Shown piece by piece: positions 24,622 to 34,655 of a stretch of DNA of 45,373 nt (positions within the stretch are counted from its first letter, which is position 1; every line of letters starts with the position of its first letter). Location of the stretch: positions 1 to 45,373 of the forward strand of contig JAMPGN010000007.1 of NCBI GenBank assembly GCA_023663915.1, read 5' to 3'. A program made the position numbers and the translations under genes. This stretch comes from Eubacterium sp. (lineage in GTDB: Bacteria > Bacillota_A > Clostridia > Lachnospirales > Lachnospiraceae). The notes below the pieces were generated by a model that worked only from the letters and a program-made list of their open reading frames with translations, had not been told where the DNA came from and did not search any database.

Positions 24622-26334
24622 CTAGCCGATTAGGACCTTCTTCCCCTCGAAAGCGAAGCCGTACTTCCGAATGCGTTCGGCGGGGATTCCTTCTGCTTCA
24701 AGCGATGCCGCATAGCGTTTCTCTTCGATCTGTAAGAGCGCCGCGTCAACGGTATCTTGCAAGGTATTCTCGTCGTCGGCATCGTGTACTTTAAATTCTA
24801 TGATAATGGCATCGTCTGCAGTGTAATTGTCTGTGGCTTTACTGACGTTATTTTTGGGTTTGAGCATTACATCATAACGCCCGAATCCGCTTTCACGGTT
24901 TGAGGTAATCGTATATCGGTCTGATAGTTCTACCATGAGCCCCAATACAAATCCGTGGTAAAAACGTTCTGGTTCTGCACTGTCGGACGGCTTGTTTCCG
25001 GCGTCAAAGTTACTGAAAGTGGTGAGAGCAACTTTGTTCATGTAATGGTTCATTGCTTTCTTGTCATTTAATAACAATGCCTTGATGAAATCGTTATATG
25101 CCGGGGCATAGCCTTTAAACCATCCTTCGATCATATTCCGAAACATCAGCCGCACTTCTTTATTCGTGAGTTTTAGAATATATTCTTCTTTGCCGGATTC
25201 CGGATCGAAAGTGTAACTTTCCACTTTGAGATAGCCGCTGGCAAGCAGCAGACTCCATATCGCGTATTCGTTGTGGTCAAGCTGATTGAATACGATCTGC
25301 TCATCAATTTTCGTGTGAAGAGTACCACCGCCTAGCAGGTCTTCCATGATGATTTTGATATCTTTACTGCCCTCGCGTATCAGCTTTCCGATGAGGCTGT
25401 TGCTGCTGGTGTTCGCCCAGTAAGTGGAGAGTTTATGTTTATCAAGAAAATTGATGATTGACCATGGATTGTATAGGTCTGTTGTATCACCAAAAGTAAA
25501 GCCGTCATACCAAGACCGTACAGAATCTTCCATATCAGATAATTCAAATTCATATAACGCTGCCGATACCTCTTTTTGTGTAAAACCGAAGCAATCCGTG
25601 TATTTGTTTGAGGTTGAAGTTATCACTGTCAGATTGTTCAAATCAGAAAAAATACTTTCTTTACTGACTGTTGTGATTCCCGTCATCAATGCTTTTTCTA
25701 AAAACGGGTTTGTCTTGAAAGTTGAGTGAAAGAAGTTTCTGATAAAGGTTACAATTTTGTTCCAGTATCCGTTGATGTACGCTTCCTGCATCGGCGTATC
25801 ATATTCGTCCAGTAGGAGAATAACTTTTTTGCCATAATAGCGATACATAAAATCGCACAGCCTATGGAGGGAGATTGTCGCCTCAGGTTCCGACATATGA
25901 TCAGATACCCTGTTAAAGTATTCACGGTCTTTGTCTGTAAGGATATCGCTATCTTTTAGAAAGTCGTTTTTGATATATAGATCAGTGAGTATTTGACAAA
26001 TTCGGATCTTTGCACTTTCGTAGGTATCCTCTTTCACATTTGCAAAGGTGAGATTGATGACGGGATATGTTCCCTGTAGATTACGATATTCTTCATCATT
26101 CCATATATTCAATCCGGCAAAGACTTCTCCCTGTCCGCAGTATTCTATGGAAAAGAATCTGTCCAGCATATTCATGTTAAGTGTCTTGCCAAACCGCCTG
26201 GGTCGGGTAATCAAGGTAACAGCATCGTCATTTTCCCACCATTCCTTGATAAACAACGTCTTATCTACATAGAAGTTGTTATGCGTCACAACTCGCTCAA
26301 AGTCCTGTGTTCCGATTCCGATTGTTCTTGCCAT
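24622..26334 (-). CDS. AAA-ATPase-like protein with C-terminal PD-(D/E)XK nuclease domain
   Basis: 570 aa. The N-terminal ATPase part has the degenerate Walker A RPRRFGKT (44-51) and a Walker B-like [16 protein letters not shown]. The C-terminal part has [10 protein letters not shown] and [14 protein letters not shown], the D...ExK core of the PDDEXK_9 family. This matches the AAA_ATPase-like plus PDDEXK_9 proteins that occur in many copies in gut Clostridia and Bacteroidetes. Their role is unproven; a mobile-element, defence or regulatory function has been considered. It has its own GGAG site before ATG 26334 and stands alone between pgi and the GH43 operon. Confidence 0.85.
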   Translation of the reverse strand: MARTIGIGTQDFERVVTHNNFYVDKTLFIKEWWENDDAVTLITRPRRFGKTLNMNMLDRFFSIEYCGQGEVFAGLNIWNDEEYRNLQGTYPVINLTFANVKEDTYESAKIRICQILTDLYIKNDFLKDSDILTDKDREYFNRVSDHMSEPEATISLHRLCDFMYRYYGKKVILLLDEYDTPMQEAYINGYWNKIVTFIRNFFHSTFKTNPFLEKALMTGITTVSKESIFSDLNNLTVITSTSNKYTDCFGFTQKEVSAALYEFELSDMEDSVRSWYDGFTFGDTTDLYNPWSIINFLDKHKLSTYWANTSSNSLIGKLIREGSKDIKIIMEDLLGGGTLHTKIDEQIVFNQLDHNEYAIWSLLLASGYLKVESYTFDPESGKEEYILKLTNKEVRLMFRNMIEGWFKGYAPAYNDFIKALLLNDKKAMNHYMNKVALTTFSNFDAGNKPSDSAEPERFYHGFVLGLMVELSDRYTITSNRESGFGRYDVMLKPKNNVSKATDNYTADDAIIIEFKVHDADDENTLQDTVDAALLQIEEKRYAASLEAEGIPAERIRKYGFAFEGKKVLIG

Positions 26335-26493
26335 ATGGATAATCTCCTTATATTACATGCTTACGCCCTTGGTTTGATAACATCATCTTAACACACATGA
26401 TTATGTAATTCCACGAAAAATAACACTGCATTTTCATACTCTTTATGGCTGTGCATAGAAAATGATACCATGATATCAACGTCTGATTCTAAA

Positions 26494-27846
26494 TTAAAGA
26501 AGCGTCACCGAAAACAGTTCCAATCCATCTGATTCGTCAAACCGCAGGACAAGTTCATATTCTCCGGATTCCATATCAAAAGCTGCATTTACCACATACT
26601 CTTTATCCCTTTCTCCCTGCAGCGAAACTGTCAAAGCCTCTTTTCCATTAAGAAGAACTGTCACCTTTCCACTGCCTGCAAATGCCAGACAAATACCAGT
26701 CCATGACTTGTCATTTTTTAGATAACGAAATATCGCTTCATCTCCAGCAGAAATATTGGTCAACTTTTCTCCATATCCAAATCTGTTCTCCACATCGATG
26801 AAACAGTTCCCCTTCATGCCGCATGCCTGATAGCCCATGATTTTCTCACCTGGCAAAAAAGGAGCGCCAGCTCCCTGGGATGTCATTTTTACCTCATCGA
26901 TTGTCCCATCGTCGTTCACATATATTTTCTCCATACATAGTCTGCGGTACATTTGTGTATTTCGGCTGCACCTGTGGTAAAACACATACCACTGACCATT
27001 CACACATTCGATAGAGCCATGGTTGTTCCAGCTCTGTGGGTCGCAGCCATCGTTGTCGATAATGATGCCCTGGTAAACAAACGGACCAAGCGGTGATTTT
27101 GATGTCGCATATCCCAGCGAAGTTGGTTTCCCTCGTTCCATATCTGCAAATATGTAATAGTAAGTATCCCCTATCTTCCGCACGGAAGATCCTTCATGAA
27201 AATAATGCTCTTTTTCTGTCACCAGGTTATCTACAACCTGGTCCGCGTCGAATGACATCATATCCTCATTCAGTTTTACCCCTTTGCCGGAGGTCTGTCC
27301 CCAATAATAATACGCCTGTCCATCATCGTCGATAAATACTGCGGGATCAATCTGACCGCATGGAAGCTGAACGGGAGCTCGAAATGGCCCCTCCGGCTTG
27401 TCAGATACTGCAACTCCCTCACTGCCGCCCGACATACAAAAGTACAGATAATATTTCCCATTGTGACAGACTGCATCCGGTGCAAATAAAAGTTCCTGCT
27501 TTCTCCACTCTGCATATTCCTCCTGCGATACCTCTGCTGGTTCTTCCGTTCTGCTGTCAATCATTTTCTGCAGAAACGGAGTCGGATTCTGCCAGTCAAG
27601 TCCGGGATATTTCATTTCTTCTCCCATCCACGGAACGTCCTGCGCACGGAAAGAAACATCATGTACCGTCCATTGCTTCATATCCGGCGTGGATATTACG
27701 CGGTACTCTTGACTACAATAAGTTATATCCAAAGCATCGTAGCTCCCATATACATAAAGCTTTCCATCCGGCATCACATGAGCTTCCCCGTCCGGCACAT
27801 GAAATTCCACCGGAAGTATCGGATTTCTTTGATTTTCATATTTCAT
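26494..27846 (-). CDS. GH43 family glycosidase with C-terminal accessory domain
   Basis: 450 aa. The five-bladed propeller (about 1-320) shows a candidate catalytic base near Asp19 (VPDGEAHVMPDGKLYVYGSYD), APDAVCHNGKYYLYF, the pKa-tuning Asp167 in IDPAVFIDDDG, and the acid Glu218 in HEGSSVRKIGDTYYYIF. Residues 320-450 form a beta-rich carbohydrate-binding-like domain (CBM6-type, inferred). No signal peptide, so it acts in the cytoplasm on imported oligosaccharides. Family members are beta-xylosidases or alpha-L-arabinofuranosidases. It is the last gene of the minus-strand operon GH78, symporter, SGNH hydrolase, GH43. Confidence 0.87.
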   Translation of the reverse strand: MKYENQRNPILPVEFHVPDGEAHVMPDGKLYVYGSYDALDITYCSQEYRVISTPDMKQWTVHDVSFRAQDVPWMGEEMKYPGLDWQNPTPFLQKMIDSRTEEPAEVSQEEYAEWRKQELLFAPDAVCHNGKYYLYFCMSGGSEGVAVSDKPEGPFRAPVQLPCGQIDPAVFIDDDGQAYYYWGQTSGKGVKLNEDMMSFDADQVVDNLVTEKEHYFHEGSSVRKIGDTYYYIFADMERGKPTSLGYATSKSPLGPFVYQGIIIDNDGCDPQSWNNHGSIECVNGQWYVFYHRCSRNTQMYRRLCMEKIYVNDDGTIDEVKMTSQGAGAPFLPGEKIMGYQACGMKGNCFIDVENRFGYGEKLTNISAGDEAIFRYLKNDKSWTGICLAFAGSGKVTVLLNGKEALTVSLQGERDKEYVVNAAFDMESGEYELVLRFDESDGLELFSVTLL

Positions 27847-27924
27847 ACCCCGCTACCCCCTTTTCTTAATAATTTATTTTACAACCTGCAGATTAGAGAT
27901 AGATAAGAGCCATGTTTTTCTCCA

Positions 27925-28734
27925 TTACAATTTCTCCTGTTCCGATGCATAGTACTTTTCTATCTCATTCTCCATATAGGGCAGCCACCATTCTAAATAA
28001 CCCGCTTTGGTTGGGTGAATAGGATCTGCCATATACAGATCACGCTCCTCTCCTGATATTTGGTTGAAACTTTCATCGTTCCACATATCAATAACACCAA
28101 TGCCCCATTTCTTCTGAATTTCTTTCAGCAGTCCAACCATAGCTTCATATTCCTCACTGTCATATTGAGGATTGGTATAAAACATAACAGGGCAATTCCA
28201 TTGCGACTTTGCATAAGCAATGATATATTCCATTGCACCTGCTACAGTATGGGTATCAAAATCTTTAAGCTCCATCGTTGAACTTATGGTTCCTAGTGTT
28301 TTTTTCTGAGTTGCATCATTCGTTGATAATTGGCAGATAAATAAATCTATATGGGTCTCATTCATCTTTTTTAATCTTGCAATGTAGGAATCCTTTCCTT
28401 CCTCGACCAATGTTGTTCCTGAAACCGCTTCCTTTATCACTTCGTTTCCGCTTTGCTTTCCAATATAATCTACAAAGGAAATTCCCTGAGAGGATGCGCC
28501 ATAAGTTACAGAGGAACCTAAAAAAGCAATCTTTTTTTCTTTTAACACACTCGCCTCCTTTTCCGCTAACTTATCCAGATGATACACCCTGCTGTTTCCC
28601 GGATGCCGTGCGGTCTTTATATCATGCAGTTTTGCAAACAGTCCCCAGCTCCAGACATATCCACAAAATGCATACCATCCGGCGGTTATTACAATCAAAA
28701 TTCCTATTATGGTCAACAGTCTTTTTCTTTTCAT
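27925..28734 (-). CDS. SGNH/GDSL family hydrolase with N-terminal membrane anchor
   Basis: 269 aa. Residues 5-27 are a hydrophobic signal anchor after MKRKR, so the enzyme is probably held outside the membrane. Block I GSSVTYG holds nucleophile Ser75; block II Gly105 is in SGTT; block III Asn138 is in STND; block V DPIHP gives Asp236 and His239. SGNH enzymes of this kind remove acetyl or other acyl groups from plant polysaccharides or cell-surface glycans. Together with GH78 and GH43 it suits deacylation of pectin-type or xylan-type side chains (inference). It sits 78 bp before the GH43 gene and 134 bp after the symporter gene. Confidence 0.88.
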   Translation of the reverse strand: MKRKRLLTIIGILIVITAGWYAFCGYVWSWGLFAKLHDIKTARHPGNSRVYHLDKLAEKEASVLKEKKIAFLGSSVTYGASSQGISFVDYIGKQSGNEVIKEAVSGTTLVEEGKDSYIARLKKMNETHIDLFICQLSTNDATQKKTLGTISSTMELKDFDTHTVAGAMEYIIAYAKSQWNCPVMFYTNPQYDSEEYEAMVGLLKEIQKKWGIGVIDMWNDESFNQISGEERDLYMADPIHPTKAGYLEWWLPYMENEIEKYYASEQEKL

Positions 28735-28804
28735 ATTATATCATACCTTTCCGAGGCGCAAACAGTTTGTGAAGGATTTGTCAAATTCTTTCGCTCTTGC
28801 CTTG

Positions 28805-28856
28805 TACAAAACGATAAATCTTTCAGGCCATACACTGAAAGGTCTATCGTTTTGTA
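28805..28856 (-). promoter_or_regulatory. Long two-part inverted repeat after the GPH symporter gene
   Basis: Outer arms TACAAAACGATA / TATCGTTTTGTA (12 bp), a 3-base internal loop, inner arms CTTTCAG / CTGAAAG (7 bp), loop of 8. It starts 13 bp past the symporter stop. No T run follows on the minus strand, so it is either a mRNA 3'-end stabiliser that tapers expression inside the operon or a T-poor terminator. Confidence 0.6.
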
Positions 28857-28868
28857 TAAATTGATCAT

Positions 28869-30269
28869 CTACTTATTTTCGGCTTTACGTTCTGCTATTT
28901 CTTCTTTCATTGCCGGGAGGGTTTTCTCCAGGTTAAACATAGCAGCTAGGATGAACATAATAATAAACATAACAAGCGGAATGATGAAGGAAAAACCATA
29001 AATTGCCATCTTGGTTGCATTCGTTGCAACGGTTAAGCTTGCATCATATCCGACAGCGCCTAACATCCATCCGATGAGAGAGCCTCCGATACCGGTACCC
29101 ACTTTCCCGCCGAAAGAATAAGCAGCATTGGAGGACGCAACCATTTTCACACCATACTTATACTCATTATAATCAATGGACATAGAAGTCATAACACCAA
29201 CAAGACACATCATAGGAATGGTCGCATAGGTCGTAAAGCATCCTAAAATCATATATGCCGTAAAGTTGTTATGCAAAAAGATCATAAGCGTGTTGGAAAG
29301 AATACCAACGGCAAAACTAAATTTTAATGTCCCCGTGACACCCAGTTTCTTTACCAGAATACCTACGGAGGCAAATCCTATGAAAGTAGGAATCAGACCA
29401 ACTCCGCCTAGGATACCAACCAGATTGTCATCTCCGAATATCCATTTACAGTAGTAGGTTTCGGCTGCACCGGAAATGCCATAAATGATACAAGACATCA
29501 GATTAACAATCAATACAATTACCCAATACTTATTGTGAAACAGTTTGCCAACGGCCTCCCCAAATGGAACTGGATCTTCTTCCTCTACTGCCTCAATAGT
29601 TGTTCCTGCTTCTGTTGCAGTCTCACGACTCTTCAGATAACATATAAGAAGCGTCAGCACCAGGGCAAGTCCGATGATTACAGCAAATTTGATCCATGCA
29701 CTCTGGTTTCCGCCCAGCATATTGGTAATCGGAATAATCATGATAGCCATGATAAAACCTGCCACATATCCCATTGCCCCACGCCAGGTCCCCATAACAC
29801 CACGTTCCTCCTGGCTGTTGGTACGTACTGTCATCAGAGATGAATATGGTACGGCGATTGCCGTGTAAAGTACAGCCGAAAGTAAAATATTAGTTACCAG
29901 GGCATAAGCAATCTGCACACCTGACGCTGCATTCGCAGGTACTGTGAAAAGCAATACCAATGCAATGGCGGCCGGAATACCTGCTTTCAAAAGCCATGGC
30001 CGGTACTTTTCTTTGCCTTTTGGTGTATGGTCAATGATGTTGCCCATGATCAGATCCGTGAAGGCATCAACGATTTTTGTGATAAGAAGCACGGTAGCGA
30101 TTGCCGCTGTAGCAACTCCCACTTTATCTGTATAGAAATAGGTCAACTGACCTACTAGTCCGGACATCGCATTTAAGGCAAACTGACCTAATGAATCGCC
30201 AAAGTAATCCCCAAAATGCATTACTTTCTGAACGCCGAATTTGTCCTTTCCCAATGGTTTTTTAGCCAT
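28869..30269 (-). CDS. GPH family sugar:cation symporter
   Basis: A 466-aa glycoside-pentoside-hexuronide symporter with about 12 membrane segments. The family region FTDLIMGNIIDHTPKGKEKYRPWLL after helix 2 is present, with QEERGVMGTWRGAMGY and the central charged loop around residues 215-235. It imports a glycoside or oligosaccharide with Na+ or H+. AAGGAGG lies 12 bases before the ATG. It lies directly behind the rhamnosidase gene, so a rhamnose-containing disaccharide or oligosaccharide is the likely cargo (inference). An AraC-type motif lies in the gap upstream (30334). Confidence 0.92.
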   Translation of the reverse strand: MAKKPLGKDKFGVQKVMHFGDYFGDSLGQFALNAMSGLVGQLTYFYTDKVGVATAAIATVLLITKIVDAFTDLIMGNIIDHTPKGKEKYRPWLLKAGIPAAIALVLLFTVPANAASGVQIAYALVTNILLSAVLYTAIAVPYSSLMTVRTNSQEERGVMGTWRGAMGYVAGFIMAIMIIPITNMLGGNQSAWIKFAVIIGLALVLTLLICYLKSRETATEAGTTIEAVEEEDPVPFGEAVGKLFHNKYWVIVLIVNLMSCIIYGISGAAETYYCKWIFGDDNLVGILGGVGLIPTFIGFASVGILVKKLGVTGTLKFSFAVGILSNTLMIFLHNNFTAYMILGCFTTYATIPMMCLVGVMTSMSIDYNEYKYGVKMVASSNAAYSFGGKVGTGIGGSLIGWMLGAVGYDASLTVATNATKMAIYGFSFIIPLVMFIIMFILAAMFNLEKTLPAMKEEIAERKAENK

Positions 30270-30333
30270 ATGTATAGCCCTCCTTTTTCGTGTTTTTTAC
30301 GTTAAAATCATGTTATTGTGTTTTGTGTTTATT

Positions 30334-30353
30334 GTATTGTAATTTTATACGAA
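30334..30353. promoter_or_regulatory. AraC-regulator candidate site before the symporter gene
   Basis: GTATTGTAATTTTATACGAA matches 33264-33283 at 18 of 20 positions, and similarity continues for about 16 bp. Read on the minus strand it contains TTACAA in the position of a -35 box for the symporter gene. Confidence 0.6.
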
Positions 30354-30392
30354 TTATTATAAATTCATTTTCACTACACAAGTTCTAATCTT

Positions 30393-33151
30393 CTAAGATT
30401 TATAACGGTCTTTCCGTGCTTCTGCATTCAACGCGTCAATGACTGCCTGATATAACGGCTTTGCTTCCGGTCCCTGCAATAGAAGTTCGGATATCGTCAT
30501 GCCATATGCAAACTTGATCAGCGGATTATCGAGCATTCCCGGTTGTGCCTGCTCAAACATCTCGCGTCCTAGTTCCTCCGCAACCAGTTCACCCAAGGTT
30601 GATTCCATGGTATATTTGTCAAATTCGAGATAAGTATCTGTCTCATATTCATAATGATAATTTCCGGAACCGACAGATAGCTCTTCGTTCTTTTCAGGAA
30701 GATACAGTATCGCCGTGGTATTCGCAGGAATCCTTATATCCACGCTGATCTTTCCATCCCTGCAGGTCCAAGCACTCCGGATCGTGCCATAAACCGATTC
30801 ATATTCTGCTGACACTTCTGTCATTCCTCTGGTCAGTCTCGGCTGTATCCGTATCTTTTTATATCCCGGCTCTATACTGTGGATGCCTGCCACCTTCTCA
30901 TACAACCAGCTCCCAATAGAACCGTAAGCATAGTGGTTGAGTGAATTCATACCCGATTCGTCAAAATCTCCGTTTTCCAGAATGGAATTCCAGCGCTCCC
31001 AGATCGTGGTGGCGCCTTTTTTCACTGCATAGAGCCATCCCGGAAAATCCTCTTTCAGGAAGATTTCGTCTGCAAGTTCATGCTGTCCGTTTTCTGACAA
31101 ACAGTGGCACAAATAGGGTGTTCCAACGAATCCCGTCGTCAGATGGTTGTGGTGGGCGCCAATATTCTGTATCAAGGTATCAAGGATTCTCTTTTTGTAC
31201 TCTGGCTTTGTCAAATGGAAATGCAGCATCAGCACACACGCTGTCTGCGTCTCGCTGACCAGTCTTCCGGTCTTTGTGATAAATTCCTCATTGATGGCAT
31301 CCACAATTTCATCATATAAATCTCCATAGGTTTTCTCGTCCGCGGTATCTCCCAAGACTGCAGCGGCATCCCTCACAATTCTTGTGGAATACGCATAATA
31401 CGCATTCGCTACCAGATATTTATCCGTTCCTCCCGTCCGGTCCGTACTTCCCGATTCGATATCCAGCGCAAGCCAGTCACCATACTGGAATCCACTCTGC
31501 CATAACCCGTTTTCGGAAACCCTTGCATGAATATAATCAACCCATTTCTTCATCATAGGAAACTGTTCCGCAAGCATTTGTTCATCCCCATAGGTTTGGT
31601 AAAGCGTCCAGGGAATGATTGTCGCCGCATCACTCCATGCCGCCGCTCCTGCCTGGTCTCCCAGAATATTGGGAACGACATGAGGTACGCCCCACTCGGC
31701 GGAAGTTTCCACGGCCATATCCCGGAGCCATTTACGGAAAAACGCCGCCGTATCGAAATTGTAGGAAGCAGTACCTGAAAAGACCTGTGCATCCCCGGTC
31801 CATCCAAGCCGCTCATCTCTCTGCGGACAGTCGGTCGGCACATCTAAGAAGTTGCTGCGCTGTCCCCACTGGATATTACTCTGGAGCTGGTTAATTAGTC
31901 TGTTGTCAGAATGAAAGCTGCCAGTCTGCATCATGTCCGTGTGCAGGGCGCAGGCGGTAAAATTTCCGGCTTCCACATCTTCCCCTGCCCCTTCCACACA
32001 GATATAACGGAAGCCATGGAAGGTAAAATGCGGCATTCTCGTCATTCCCACTTGATCTTCCCCGTAAATATAAGTATCGGTACATCTTGCCGTCCTGAGA
32101 TTCTCTGTATAGAAATTACCGTCTTTATCCAGTGTCTCTGCATGACGTACCACCAGTTTATCGTCTTTCAGTTCCGGCAGGCAGATTTCCACAAATCCTG
32201 CCATATTCTGCCCAAAATCAAATACGACCTCTCCTTTTGGCGTGATGATCTTGTCTGGCATGGAAAAATGTTTTGTCACGCGTACCGGCTCGGATTCCTG
32301 TGCCACAATTCGTCCGATATTCTCCGTCTGGTCAAACAAAACTGCTTTTCCAAAACTTTGTTGCCCGATTGTATAATCCTGTGTCTCTCCATGATAAATC
32401 TCTGCAAAACAAATCTCACCGGTCACAACATCCCAGTCTGTGTCTGTTCCGATCAAAGCAACTTCCCCGTCTTCATATTCGATGCGAATCATGGCAAGAA
32501 GCGCCGTCCGGTTCCCGTAATGATTCGGTCTTGCATCAAATCCGAGCTCGCCTTTGTACCAGCCGCATCCGACGGTAATTTCAATCTCATTCTCCTTGGT
32601 AAGAAGCGGGGTAATGTTGTAAGTCTGGTATTGTATCCGGTGATGATAGGAAGTCCATCCGGGTGCCATAAAAAAATCCCCGGCCTTTTTCCCATTGACG
32701 CAAGCTTCATACACACCGCATGCTGTTGCGTACAGTCTTGCCTCCCGTACTTTTTTGCCACCGGAAAGCTTTTCTTAAATATAGGACATGCCGTTTCATC
32801 CTCCGGCAGTCTATGCGTGATCCATTCTGCCTTCCAGTTCTCTTCCTGCATCAGCCCGGTTTCAAAATCTGCCTGTTCCTGTCCCATCTCCCCGTAATTA
32901 TCCCAGACACAGACTTGCACTTGATAGGATGTCATTGGCTTTAATGCTTCCCCATCATAAGGTACCAGTATGGACTGGTCACTCTCCACACAGCCGCTGT
33001 CCCAGACCAGTTTTCCCCGGCTTGCCACCTGGATCTGGTATTTCTTCTGCACGACATCCGTGTTTTTACTCTCCAGTTTCCACGAAAACCGCGGTTTCCC
33101 ATCGATTCCGATCGGATTCTTTCTGTACTCCACTGTCAAATCTCGAATCAT
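30393..33151 (-). pseudogene. GH78 alpha-L-rhamnosidase gene with a -1 frameshift
   Basis: Alpha-L-rhamnosidases remove terminal rhamnose from plant glycosides and pectin. The first frame (33151 to the junction, 134 codons) encodes the N-terminal beta domain (FSWKLESKN... YQVQVCVWDNYG... WKAEWI... CPIFKKSFPVAKK). The rest (785 codons) continues in the -1 frame with VREARLYATACGVYEACVNG and the catalytic domain: CPQRDERLGWTGDAQVF and TTIWERWNS with the conserved Glu. The joined product of about 919 aa is normal family length. The break is at AAAAAAG (32756-32750, minus strand); a seventh A would restore the frame. Either one A was lost, the read is wrong, or ribosomes shift at A AAA AAG. Start ATG 33151 has AGGGA 7 bases upstream. 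Confidence 0.85.
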
Positions 33152-33242
33152 ATTTCTGTCCCTCTCTTTCCCAAACAATTTCCATACGATATGATTGCTT
33201 GTTCATGCTCCCTGTTCTTATCATGCATATGCTGGTTTCAAA

Positions 33243-33272
33243 GTATCACACAGAAAGAGAATAGTATTGCAA
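33243..33272 (-). promoter_or_regulatory. Candidate promoter of the GH78 operon
   Basis: Minus strand: -35 TTGCAA (33272-33267), 18-bp spacer, -10 TGATAC (33248-33243). The -35 lies inside the conserved motif at 33264, as expected for an AraC-type activator that contacts RNA polymerase. Confidence 0.5.
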
Positions 33273-33283
33273 TTTTATGCGAA
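33264..33283. promoter_or_regulatory. AraC-regulator candidate site in the GH78-araC divergent region
   Basis: GTATTGCAATTTTATGCGAA, near-identical to 30334-30353. It covers the -35 of the GH78 promoter and ends 17 bp before the -35 of the divergent AraC gene, so it could serve both. Confidence 0.62.
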
Positions 33284-33300
33284 ATATTGTGATTTCATCC

Positions 33301-33329
33301 TTGCCGTGGTCAAAAAATTTTTGTATAAT
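33301..33329 (+). promoter_or_regulatory. Promoter of the AraC-type regulator gene
   Basis: TTGCCG (33301-33306), 17-bp spacer, TATAAT (33324-33329), 34 bp before ATG 33364. Confidence 0.65.
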
Positions 33330-33363
33330 TAGGTCAAAGCATTTCATTACAGAAGGTGTCCTC

Positions 33364-34560
33364 ATGATTACTGATATCAAAAAATTCTGCAGCTTATTTT
33401 ATGACACGACTTTTATTCCCATAAGTTACTACCATATCCCGACAGATCGTGGTGGTTCTTATCCGCTGATTATGGAAAAGCAAGATATCTTCAAGGGACA
33501 GCTTTCCGGCTTTATGAACTTTGCCAAAAACCCTGACTATTTCATCTCGCCGTCATTCAGTTACTTCGGCTATGTCAAGGCAGAGTATGCAGAAAGTCTC
33601 ATCTTCGTCGGTCCGGTATTCAGCACGCCCTCGTCCGACTGTACTCTTCGGAGTTTTATGACGGAATGGGCAGTCAGTTCGGAATACAGACAGGAAATTG
33701 CACAGTTTCTAATGAATATACCTCCCGTATCTTTTCAGCGTTTTCTCCAGATACTTGCATACCTGTACCTGTGTTTTAATGACAGGTACATTGACATCAA
33801 CCAGCACTTCCAGTTAGACAACACAAATATCATCCATAAACTCTCAGACCAGCATTCCAGCCAGGTTTATGAATCGAAAGAAAACCGGGATTACCATAAT
33901 ACATACCACTTTGAGAGAGAGCTGATGCAGTACATTCAAAAAGGGGATGTTCCCGGCATCAAAGCGCTGCTTAGCACATCCACCTCGTTATCTGCAGGCA
34001 CAGTGGCCGACAATGCCCTTCGGCAGGAAAAGAATATTTTCATCGCCTCCGTCACCCTCGCCACACGAAGCGCAATCGAAGGCGGTTTGGATATGGAGCA
34101 GGCATACCAGCTTTCCGATGTATATATCCGGGAATGCGAGCGTTCCCAGGATATTTCTTACATTGCCAATCTGAGCTATTCCATGTTGATTGATTTTACC
34201 CAGAGGGTTTCTGACCATAAGATTCCACAGGGAATGTCGAGAGAAATTTTTGACTGTGTCCAGTTTATCACACAGCACATCAATGATTCGATCCAGGTTG
34301 GCGATGTGGCAGAGCATGTCGGCAGAAGCCGCTCCTATCTCTGTTGCAAATTTAAAGAAGAATTGGGATTTGAGATCAGTCGGTTTATTAAGCAGTGTAA
34401 ACTGGAAGAAGCCAAAAGCCTATTGACATACTCGGATAAATCATTGAGCGAAATCAGCAATTATCTCTGCTTTTCCAGCCAGTCTTATTTTCAGAATGTT
34501 TTTAAACAGAAATATGGCTTGACGCCAAAACAATACCGCGATAGAACAAGACATCTCTAG
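33364..34560 (+). CDS. AraC family transcriptional regulator
   Basis: 398 aa from ATG 33364 (AGAAGG upstream). The long N-terminal part (about 1-290) is a mostly helical sensor region of the kind seen in clostridial AraC proteins. The C-terminal 100 residues hold two helix-turn-helices: IQVGDVAEHVGRSRSYLCCKFKEELG and LSEISNYLCFSSQSYFQNVFKQKYGLTPKQYR. It is divergent from the GH78 operon and probably activates it through the motif shared by 30334 and 33264. It ends in a strong terminator. Confidence 0.92.
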   Translation: MITDIKKFCSLFYDTTFIPISYYHIPTDRGGSYPLIMEKQDIFKGQLSGFMNFAKNPDYFISPSFSYFGYVKAEYAESLIFVGPVFSTPSSDCTLRSFMTEWAVSSEYRQEIAQFLMNIPPVSFQRFLQILAYLYLCFNDRYIDINQHFQLDNTNIIHKLSDQHSSQVYESKENRDYHNTYHFERELMQYIQKGDVPGIKALLSTSTSLSAGTVADNALRQEKNIFIASVTLATRSAIEGGLDMEQAYQLSDVYIRECERSQDISYIANLSYSMLIDFTQRVSDHKIPQGMSREIFDCVQFITQHINDSIQVGDVAEHVGRSRSYLCCKFKEELGFEISRFIKQCKLEEAKSLLTYSDKSLSEISNYLCFSSQSYFQNVFKQKYGLTPKQYRDRTRHL

Positions 34561-34618
34561 TAATCTTCTAAGTGTAACCAAAATATAACGAATACTTCTC
34601 TCCTGTATTGAGATTAAA

Positions 34619-34655
34619 ACAGAGGTTGTTAGACCATTATGCTAACAACCTCTGT
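34619..34655. terminator. Bidirectional terminator between the AraC gene and the small gene
   Basis: A perfect 14-bp stem ACAGAGGTTGTTAG / CTAACAACCTCTGT with a 9-base loop, followed by TTATATTTTT on the plus strand and TTTT on the minus strand. The stop codon of the minus-strand gene (34642-34644) lies inside the right arm. Confidence 0.88.

Noticed and set aside
33277..33363. Extended N terminus of the AraC gene from ATG 33277
   Set aside because: It would place the start upstream of the TTGCCG/TATAAT promoter; ATG 33364 with AGAAGG fits better.
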